From Colias croceus (Eukaryota; Arthropoda; Insecta; Lepidoptera; Pieridae), in contig NC_059545.1 of the NCBI RefSeq assembly GCF_905220415.1, positions 3,978,001 to 4,042,000 of the forward strand: DNA of 64,000 nt, written 5' to 3'. Every line of letters begins with the position of its first letter. Position 1 is the stretch's first letter. The position numbers were made by a program, and so were the translations under genes. The notes under the pieces were generated by a model, which worked only from the letters and a program-made list of their open reading frames with translations, was not told the origin of the DNA and made no database searches. Positions 56,225 to 64,000 of the stretch are shown here, piece by piece.

Positions 56225-56945
56225 TGTAAAGGCGTTAACTGAATGAGGATTTTAATTGCATTTTATTTCAGTTTAATGAATGCTGATAGTTCTGTTGCAG
56301 TTTAGTTAAAGCCCGCATTGTATACTTTTTCTATTGAATTGAAATCAATAGGTATTGGAAATGACACAGATTAGCTATGTATCCGCTTTTTAAATTTAAA
56401 GTTTAGTAGTGAACGTGTTAAATATATACCTTTATGTAAATAAGGCATTTGTTGTATTACAAAATATATTACAGTCATCTCATGTATCTATTGATATAAT
56501 GGAAACGCATTATGTGTTTTTTGTCTGTATACCTAATTTATAATGTGCAAAATACAATAGTCTTATTCATGACTGAATAGCAAGGCAAGCATAAGTAACA
56601 TAATATTATTAGTTTCAACTAACGCTATTCAAACCATTTCACCTGAAGGAATATTCATAAGAAAATGAGTTGAAAAACATAATATTTGTATAAAGTTAAA
56701 CAAAGGTAAACGTTATTAATTTTCTCGCGAGACGACCGCAAAATGCCATTAGTTCCATCCTCACAATATAAAAGAAACTCGAAGGAATAAATTAAACAGT
56801 AGCATTGCAAGCAGCAATTCAACATTTTTTCCATTAAAATTTCTTAGTCACGAACGGACAAACTTCTTTGTATGCTAACTTCATGGCAACATTTTACAGT
56901 GTTGAATATTCAATCGCGAAAAAAGACCGTTTCCAAAAGGACAGT
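56225..56945. other. AT-rich DNA, nothing recognised
   Basis: No feature supported. Confidence 0.45.
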
Positions 56946-56989
56946 ATAGATAAAACAAGTGGAATTTTTATTCCACTTGTTTTATCTAT
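56946..56989. repeat. Perfect hairpin, 20 bp arms, TTTT loop
   Basis: ATAGATAAAACAAGTGGAAT, TTTT, exact inverse. It ends 6 bp before the family A copy at 56996. One explanation is fold-back copying at the element's edge. Confidence 0.9.
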
Positions 56990-56995
56990 TCTAAT

Positions 56996-57174
56996 CTATA
57001 CTATAATATCATAAAGCTTGTTGTTGAGTTTGTTTGTTTGTTTGAACGCGCTAATCTCAGAAACTACTTGGTCCAATTTGAAAAATTCTTTCAGTTTAGG
57101 ATAGCCCATTTATCGAGGGAGGCTATAAGCTAAGCAATGAAGAAATGCGAGTAAAATCGCAGGGCATAGCTAGT
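56996..57174 (+). mobile_element. Family A element, shortened 3' half
   Basis: CTATACTATAATATCATAAA, AACGCGCTAATCTCAGAAAC, TTTGAAAAATTCTTTCAG, TTTATCGAGGGAGGCTATAA, then a jump to GCAATGAAGAAATGCGAG and AAAATCGCAGGGCATAGCTA. The TCATCACGCTAAGACCAACA block is deleted. Non-coding. Confidence 0.82.
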
Positions 57175-57211
57175 TAAGTATAAATAGTATTAACAATTAA
57201 AGCCATCCATT

Positions 57212-57290
57212 AAGGGCCAGATCTAATCTGTGTTGCAATGAGTAACGCTTGACCATTGATTTATGGATGCGGATAAAAAAACCGGCCCTG
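57212..57290. repeat. Possible tiny MITE relic (AGGGCC ends)
   Basis: AGGGCCAGATCTAATC at left and CCGGCCCT at right are inverted over only a few bases around 80 bp. Weak resemblance to the GGGCCGATTTTTC family ends. Confidence 0.25.
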
Positions 57291-58301
57291 GTACATCAGC
57301 TAAGTTACCGTAACCTAGTTTATTAATTATAATAACAGTTAGCGTATGTTCGATTATAGAGGTTTTACTAGTTTGGGCAAGGTGGGGCTTTTAAATTAAT
57401 AAAGAATTTGTCGGTACAAGATTATATTTTGTGATTTCCAATGTATAATATTATGTACCTTTCAAGTATGGAACTAAAACGTACACCTATACCTGAAATA
57501 CCTACGTCATCTCGGTCAAAAACATCATCAAATATGTATCACTTTTATGTTGTCAGCGAAACTTGGGTGTAGGCACGATGAAGTTTAAATGAATTAAATC
57601 TGAAAATATTATTTCCCTTAACTATTTGGTTATTGTACTATTTTGATCACATTTATAGTATCTGCCTTTCACACGCGAAATATACTTGTTTAATATATGT
57701 TAAGTCTGTTCTTTATTCATTATATTTTATGTTAATTACAACAATAAGTATGGTTACTACTTGGTGTTTAGAATTTAAAATAAAAGAACTTCGGACTTAG
57801 CTCACCAGTTAAAAGCTCATTGTAATAACTAAATAATTTTAATTTATTTTACTCATTCATTGTTTTACATGACAATAAGGTAATAGGAATATTAATAAGG
57901 CTTTTATGCATATTAATAATTATTATATATTCCAATCCCTCCACAAATATGTTATAATATTAAAGCTCTGAACGCTTCGAATCCTATAATATTAGTATCT
58001 TGCTACCCAAGTCGTAGTTTACAAGAAAACAATATACTTACGAAAATATTGATCCTCTAATCAGTATTATAATAACAGACAATCCATATTTAAATTATAA
58101 TAATTATGATATGACAGAATCACTTAACCAAAACAAAAGTAGTGATAGCGCAATTCTTGTAGATAGAGCAAGTTAAGGTTAGCTTCTTATAAGGCTACCT
58201 GATAAATATTTCAATGCTATAATTACGACACAACTCATTGAGTAAACCAAAACATTATAGATAACATACAGTAACATACAACGTTTTAAGAAGTAAGCTC
58301 T
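57291..58301. other. AT-rich DNA, nothing recognised
   Basis: No gene or repeat supported. Confidence 0.45.
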
Positions 58302-58315
58302 GTTGCCATGGTAAC
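58302..58315. promoter_or_regulatory. RFX X-box-like palindrome
   Basis: GTTGCCATGGTAAC matches the known RFX-factor X-box (two GTTNCC half-sites head to head, 0-2 bp apart) with one deviation from a perfect palindrome. X-boxes sit upstream of ciliary genes in animals. No start site or ORF is visible nearby, so its role is inference. Confidence 0.35.
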
Positions 58316-58429
58316 GAAAATATTACGAAGCACATACGACTATGAGGTCATCCATTTGACTGGAGTAGAGTGTGGCATCATTGAAGGGCTATAAAACTGA
58401 AATACTTATTAATTTATTAAATACTATCT

Positions 58430-58640
58430 TACCGCCCGCGGCTTCGCCCGCTTTGTCTAAAACCTAATAAATTATATACTAAAACCTTCCTCTTGAATCA
58501 CTCTATCTATTTAAAAAAAAACCGCATCAAAATCCGTTGCGTAGTTTTAAAGATTTAAGCGTACAAAGGGACATAGGGAAATAGGGACAAAGAAAGCGAC
58601 TTTGTTTTATACACAGGTTTTATACTATGTAGTGAAGTTT
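58430..58640 (-). mobile_element. B-related element, CTTCCTCTTGAATCACTC type
   Basis: Starts TACCGCCCGCGGCTTCGCCC, then AACCTTCCTCTTGAATCACT, an A-run, CCGCATCAAAATCCGTTGCG, TAGTTTTAAAGATTTAAGCG, GGGACATAGGGAAATAGGG, AGCGACTTTGTTTTATAC, ending ACTATGTAGTGAAG. I recognise it as another abundant lepidopteran element sharing the CCCGCGGCTTCGCCCG end. Non-coding. Confidence 0.75.
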
Positions 58641-59145
58641 GCTTCATTCACTAAGTACCTTATATTCTCTTATACCAGTTATAAAAATACTTTTTTATAA
58701 TATATATATGTATAAACACACGAGTTTATAACTATTGACTATTAAGAACACCGAGATAATTTCATCACGACCGTCCGTTCGTCTGTTATATTTAAAATTA
58801 GGTCTGCAAACAGGAATAGAGCAATATTAATAAATGGGTGACAACTGCGCAAAGGAACCGATGCTAATCAACGGTTGTGGTTTAATTCTAGTAATTTACT
58901 CTGGATCGGTCTATTTACTTTCAGAGAAATTTGGGTAGTTTAGATCTATGAAATACATTTATAATTCAATGTTCCGTAGATCGCTCTACAGGTAAGATTG
59001 TTCAAAATGTATTTGTCATTATATTATATTATTACTTAACTTTATTAGGTACACAAATCAAAAGAAAACTGATTCTTATTGATTTGAATAGTTTATTTCC
59101 TCATCAATATATACAAAAGTCGACTGATTAATTATTATTATCTAG
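58641..59145. other. AT-rich DNA, nothing recognised
   Basis: No feature supported. Confidence 0.45.
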
Positions 59146-59310
59146 ATACTAATATTATAAAGCTGAAGAGAATGTTCTTTGTTTGAACGCGCTAATCTCA
59201 GGAACTACTGCTACGATTTGAAAAAATATTTGGTTGTTAGATAGCCTTAGATTTATCGAGGAAAGCTAGAGGCTATATTATATCTTCACGCTAAGACCAA
59301 AACCGCGATC
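59146..59310 (+). mobile_element. Family A element, 3' truncated
   Basis: ATACTAATATTATAAAGCTG, AACGCGCTAATCTCAGGAAC, TACGATTTGAAAAAATATTT, TTTATCGAGGAAAGCTAGAG, TCACGCTAAGACCAA, then directly AACCGCG, lacking CAGGAGCGGAGCAATGCG and the terminal GCTAGT. Non-coding. Confidence 0.8.
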
Positions 59311-62060
59311 AATTATTTATAAAATAATCATTAACAAACACATTCATTACACACTGTTCACTGGTCAATCACTTTTGGCACAGTTTTACTGTATTACAAT
59401 AATTTTATTTCCTTATTGTAATACTGTGTTATTGGTTAAAAACCATACAATACGTAACAATAATACATAATTCATATACAAATGGCTTCTTTCCCACTCA
59501 ATGTCATTTATAATCCTAAATATATTCTGCAGTTGCCAATATACAAAGATATTTTAAAGAAAGACCGCGGTCCTGTACGGAACCGTCACGTATTATGGAG
59601 ATGTTTACATGTGACCGGAATATTGAGAATACTCTCATTGATGGCCAATACTTGTCTGGAAGTTGGAACGTATTTTATATTTTATAGAACCATGTGAGGT
59701 GTAACAATTTTGTAGAGATTTTAAAGTAAAATAAATACATTAAGCATATTCACATTACGTTTCATTGAAAATGAATTGGGAGATTGGAAGAGATAAATGC
59801 TTTACGTCAACTAACGTGCTTTCAAAAACTATTGAAAAATTCAAAAGAAATGATCTGTCAAATATTTTTATCATGACGTCACAAGTAAAATCTTAAAATC
59901 ATGAAAATATTATCCCATTTAACAATATATTATAATAAACTTTTATATATTATTTTTACGTAAATCCGCAATTTCTTCAAAAGAGCTTTTCCTTCACAAT
60001 AATTCAATCCTCAAAAATATTAGTCAAAATAATATTTTATATCGAAGCCTAGATGTCAAAACGTAAGGCCGGTTAGTTGCTACTTTAATTATAATATTAT
60101 TTATATGTATAACTATAATACATAATAAACGTACCTAAATAAACCCTAGAAACTCCAAATCAAATGGCCCGTGGAATATATTGTACTCAGTTGGATAATA
60201 AATGTTATAAATGGTCTACAAATAAGATGAATTCCACGTCTTTAATAGCTTTGCAAAAAATTTAGTTACGTTTCGAATGAGCCCAAAATGTAAGAATATT
60301 ATTCCCTTACATTAAAATTTTCAAAGTGGTTTCCTAAATTTTTATACATAATTGACCTATATGATTTTATCAGAATTCTTTATTATTATGTCTATTCAAC
60401 GTATGTATTATAATTACAATAATTTGCAACTATTTGAATAGATTAGCGATTGTTTTGTGAAGGTTAACCGAATACAGATTGATAAGACAGTAAATAGAAA
60501 GCAGTCTCTTTATTAATAGACTACGGACAATCTATCTTTTATATTTTTACAGTTTCACTAAGTAGGTACTTATTATTAATATCCATTAATAGCATATACG
60601 ATGATAAGGCACATTAATGCAATAAAAAATTTGTCACTAAAATAATACACATGACACCACAATTCCATTCTAATCCACACTGACCAGACACTAGGGTGTG
60701 AACAAAAATGTCACAAAATACTGCGTATAATACAAAGCAATTAATAACGCGCTCCGTATGAGGGACAGGTAATTATCTACACATGAAAACAATGGGTGCG
60801 TGGTCCTGACGGGCCATTAGACGAGCAATCAACTACGGCATATAGCTGCCTCGAAAAACACATACTGGTAATAGAATGTATTGGGAATTTGTGGTTGATA
60901 CTAGCTTCACTTACTAGCTAGTAATGACGTCATGGGGAAGATTAGACGGGTATGTTTGTCATAAGTGACTTTGCTTGGTATATTATTATGATGATGATCG
61001 TATGGTTATTTTTAACAAAAGTGTATTTTGGTTGATTTTTTAATGGCATTTATATTAAAATACATGCTATAATTAATATTTTATAAATTCAACGAATAAA
61101 TTAAATATTCATCTACCATGTCACACCAAATTTACAACGTATACCAATTTATATGTATTAATAACACTATAGTAAATACATAAAACACACCTGACCCTTA
61201 ATCAAAACGTCATCCGCTGCACAACCAGCTTAAAAATGTAAAGCAAAGACACACTAGCTTTATTCACTCGCTAATGGAAGCTAGTGAATACTAAATCCCC
61301 AGGGTCTGTACATGCCCTTATATCCTATTTGCGACTCTAGAAACGATCCAAATACGCTGGCAACGCGAATTGAACATTTGCATTGCGGATTTGAATCTGT
61401 ACATAGGATCGTCTTTGTAACCGTACATTGCTAAAATTCGAAAGCAGAATTAAGATCTTGAAGATGAACGTCTGGATTATGGAGTACCAATGACTTTTTT
61501 AAGTTATAGACTTGTTATTATTTACTATTTTTATCATGAAATTATTTTTAAAAGTATAAATACTAATATTCAAGAGGTACATAATTCGTGAATCAGGTTT
61601 ATTTTTGAACATTTGAATATTTAACATAATGCCATCTAGTTTAAAAGTAGGTGAAGCTTGTCCATCTAATCTAGTCCCCTAATAAAGATATTCATAAATA
61701 TTGTCTTATGTAAATACATGAATTTTATGCATACGTAGGAACATTATATGTCTCTTAAAAAACCAAACATTTTATTCAATAATCTATCCCACATTTTCGG
61801 CACAGCTGCATCGTTCAGTACATCAATATTATCTTTAGAATAGATTCCGGACTTAACTTTTCCAATATAAATTTGAATACAAAACATTTCATTTCACCAG
61901 CAAAAACAATTCCATACAACATTCCATTAAGATATTTTTGTCAATAACTTCGTACACAAAACAATATAAATATTAGATTGAATCGCTACTGTATATTTGG
62001 AGATTCTCTAGAGATACACAAAGTCTTGTAAGACGAACTCGACAGATAGAAATAGTGTTG
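59311..62060. other. AT-rich DNA, no gene established
   Basis: A 71-codon ATG frame (59482-59697) has AATAAA ~30 nt past its stop, but no domain and only chance-level length. TGACGTCA sites occur at 59874 and 60925. A GC-richer patch lies at about 61200-61430. No repeat recognised. Confidence 0.4.
60924..60933. promoter_or_regulatory. CRE-like palindrome ATGACGTCAT
   Basis: Exact ATGACGTCAT; flanks differ from those of the other copies. Regulatory role is inference only. Confidence 0.2.
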
Positions 62061-62063
62061 TAA

Positions 62064-62284
62064 GGCTGCGTTTACACTAAAGCTGTGCGAAGAAAATGTA
62101 TGGGGCAAGAATGTGTTGCGAAGCTCAAAATTATAGAACTAATTAATGTTTTGTATGTATATAATCTTGTACTGCTGAGCCTTTTCCACTAGAGCTATGC
62201 TGACCGAGGCGAGGTAAATGAAGCGATACTATTGGTTCTATCCCTTGCTACGCATCCTCGCACATCTCTTGTGGAAACGCAGCC
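62064..62284. mobile_element. PIF/Harbinger-like MITE
   Basis: Left GGCTGCGTTTACACTAAAGC then TGTGCGA; right in inverse GGCTGCGTTTCCACAAGAGA then TGTGCGA. Flanked by TAA on both sides (62061-62063, 62285-62287). A 3 bp TWA duplication plus a GG-starting TIR is the PIF/Harbinger signature. The 221 bp are non-coding. I recognise the GGCTGCGTTTCCAC end as common in Lepidoptera. Confidence 0.8.
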
Positions 62285-62287
62285 TAA

Positions 62288-63653
62288 TAGGACAGCGGCT
62301 TACAAAGGGACTGTGATTTGCATTGTTTTTTTTCCTATAAAAATTCTGGGAACGATGAATGCGTACTGTAAATGTATGTAGCTATTAGTGATGTTAAGAT
62401 TTATATTGGACTTTATGTGCTAGCGTAAATTTTTGCTGCAATTCCATTAACATTTTTAAATCGAGTCACGGGTCAGGTATTGCTGCAATCGAAATTTAGC
62501 TTCTAAAAGTTATTTTTTCAATAACTACATACATATAACTACATACAATAACAACTATAAATTTAAACTATGTTATAATACTATCATGGAGCTATAAAAA
62601 TTACAATACAATACCACTGAAACTTATTTAATATTTATTTTAACAATATAACTGTTTGAAAGTGATTTTAGTAATTAATTATTATCTTAGTCTAGCATAT
62701 TTGCTACATATCCATTAGATGGAATTAGGTTGAAAACTGGTCTAGACTGAGCTTGTATGTCCTAATTGACTTGACAGATGTAGTGACTAACATGTCTAGT
62801 ACTGAATACCTTAAGCTTTAATGTTTATTATAATTGAATTAGTTATAACGTTCTAATGGCATGACCTATAGCTAATTATTTAATACAAATTAACAAAAGT
62901 AATATTGTCAGTCTAATACATCGACAAAAGTAATGTTTTATAATATAATTAGGCATGATAAAATTTAAATAAGCTGAATAAATATATTATCCTATCACCC
63001 TATGTTATGATTTTTTATGAATTCTTTATGAAATTGGCATTGATCCCTTTTTCCCTTTACTTATTTTCAAATGTATATAAAGTAGGTACTTAAGTATCAG
63101 AAATTAGTACGATTACAACATGAAAAAACAAATTACTTAATCACTATAATTTACGATTCAAAATTGCTTTAAAAGAAACCCTATTGAAGAGAACGTCTGA
63201 CTTTTCTTCTTCTATAATAATGAATTCATTACACATCATCCATCATGACTTCCACGTTCTCAAGATGTCTACTTCCATATTACTGCATTTATTAAGACAT
63301 TACTCACAAAACAATAAACACACTCATAGTGTGTTGGGCGATTACCGCACTACGCCATGCTGAGTCACGGACATTGTTAATGTACATGTCTTCTTTGATT
63401 AATATCCATTTAACCCGTAAGAGATCTAAGAATCGATCTTGTTATTAGACTACGGACATACAGACGATAATAATCTCAATCAATGCAAAGCTAGGGTTAA
63501 GTAAAAGATTATTGAAAGCAAATATAAAAGAAAATCTGTGAAATTGTTTTCTCGACTGACCCCAATGCTGAATTTTGCCAAGTAGGTACCTGACCTGTTT
63601 ATTACTTATTCGGGGTTTCTTCTCCTTGATGACAAAAATAAAATATAAAGTAG
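62288..63653. other. AT-rich DNA, nothing recognised
   Basis: No gene or repeat supported. Confidence 0.45.
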
Positions 63654-63870
63654 TAGATTTCCGCCCGCGGCTTCGCCCGCGTTTGCAAAGGAAAACCCGC
63701 ATAGTTCCCGTTCCCGTGGGATTTCCGATATAAAAACTATCCTATGTGTTAATCCAAGTTACCCACTATATGTGTGCTAAATTTCATTGTAGTTTTTACG
63801 TGAAAGAGTAACAAACATCCATACATCCTTACAAACTTTCGCCTTTATAATAGAGATAGATAGATACATA
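63654..63870 (-). mobile_element. Family B element with (GATA)n-like tail
   Basis: Plus-strand text starts TAGATTTCCGCCCGCGGCTT, then GTTCCCGTTCCCGTGGGATT, CTATGTGTTAATCCAAGTTA, CACTATATGTGTGCTAAATT, GTGAAAGAGTAACAAAC, and ends CTTTATAATAGAGATAGATA followed by GATAC. Same subfamily as 29632-29855. The GATA run at this end looks like a retroposon 3' tail, implying that the functional direction is from ACTAG to the GATA end. The 85-codon minus frame overlapping it is not a gene. Confidence 0.85.
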
Positions 63871-64000
63871 TTAGATATCAGTTAAGAAAATCGATCAGTG
63901 AAATAGATGGGAAATTTTATATGCGTCTTACACTATAATATGTATTTTTAGAAGGTATATGTATAGCATATTTTTTTTATGTATAGAAAGCCCACTATGA
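63871..64000. other. Window end, with AATCGATCAGTGAAA repeat start
   Basis: AAAATCGATCAGTGAAATAG at 63887-63906 matches 12598-12617 except one base. It may be the start of a second copy of that repeat; the window ends before this can be judged. Confidence 0.45.

Noticed and set aside
59482..59697. 71-codon ATG frame with nearby AATAAA
   Set aside because: Length and AATAAA are both expected by chance at this base composition; no domain or GC-rich flank. Worth only a conservation check.
63445..63702. 85-codon minus ORF
   Set aside because: Its start lies in a family B element and the rest is unique AT-rich DNA without domain features.

Overview
The window reads as nuclear DNA of a butterfly or moth (Lepidoptera). 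It is roughly two-thirds A+T by eye, has no long open reading frame, and is filled with short interspersed repeats that I recognise from memory as typical of lepidopteran genomes. These include the two-ended 'ATTATAAA ... GCTAGT' families, a tRNA-derived SINE with a (GAT)n tail, an RTE-type LINE 3' end, and many TIR-bearing MITEs. No species can be named from the sequence alone. No protein-coding gene of the host could be established. The window is best described as a gene desert or a large intron/intergenic region. At this base composition, the stop-free stretches of 60-100 codons scattered through it are what chance predicts.

Layout. 1-7.6 kb: AT-rich DNA with a CCGTC-rich repeat with inverted ends (1138-1698), first copies of families A and B, and a TTAA-flanked MITE (6133-6312). 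8.6-10.4 kb: a ~970 bp foldback element with ~330 bp arms, then a TIR element carrying an internal ~85 bp tandem repeat. 12-17.7 kb: GC-richer dispersed repeats, a ~366 bp near-perfect palindromic MITE (15954-16319) and more A/B copies. 19.2-23.8 kb: the most gene-like part, with a very CpG-dense island at 19273-19400 next to a splice-donor-like site, an inverted pair of B elements, and a minus-strand 66-codon ORF (21978-22178) with a CpG-rich 5' flank and a downstream AATAAA. 25-36 kb: A/B copies, a second TTAA MITE, a LINE relic, an element bounded by the palindrome ATGACGTCAT, a perfect 26 bp-arm hairpin and a tRNA-like SINE head. 37.9-39.7 kb: a 1.8 kb hAT-like non-autonomous element with an 8 bp target duplication and a second TIR element nested inside. 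42.7-51 kb: family A, a possible first exon with TATA and GTAAGT, an intact SINE with a 10 bp target duplication, a composite B-like element, another perfect hairpin, two MITEs and a GC-rich RTE-LINE composite. 52-64 kb: more A/B copies, a MITE with perfect 37 bp TIRs, an RFX X-box-like palindrome, a PIF/Harbinger-like MITE and a final B copy.

How the parts fit. The mobile elements are non-autonomous and nothing here could move them. The only possible host functions I see are the CpG-rich islands (19.3, 22.2-22.4, 23.5-23.8 and 43.4-43.6 kb), the X-box, and an excess of TGACGTCA sites. These would suit promoters, non-coding exons or enhancers of a gene lying mostly outside the window. That is inference and needs RNA or conservation data. 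Strands for families A and B follow the reading in which the copy starts with ATTATAAA and ends with GCTAGT; their true direction of retroposition is unresolved.
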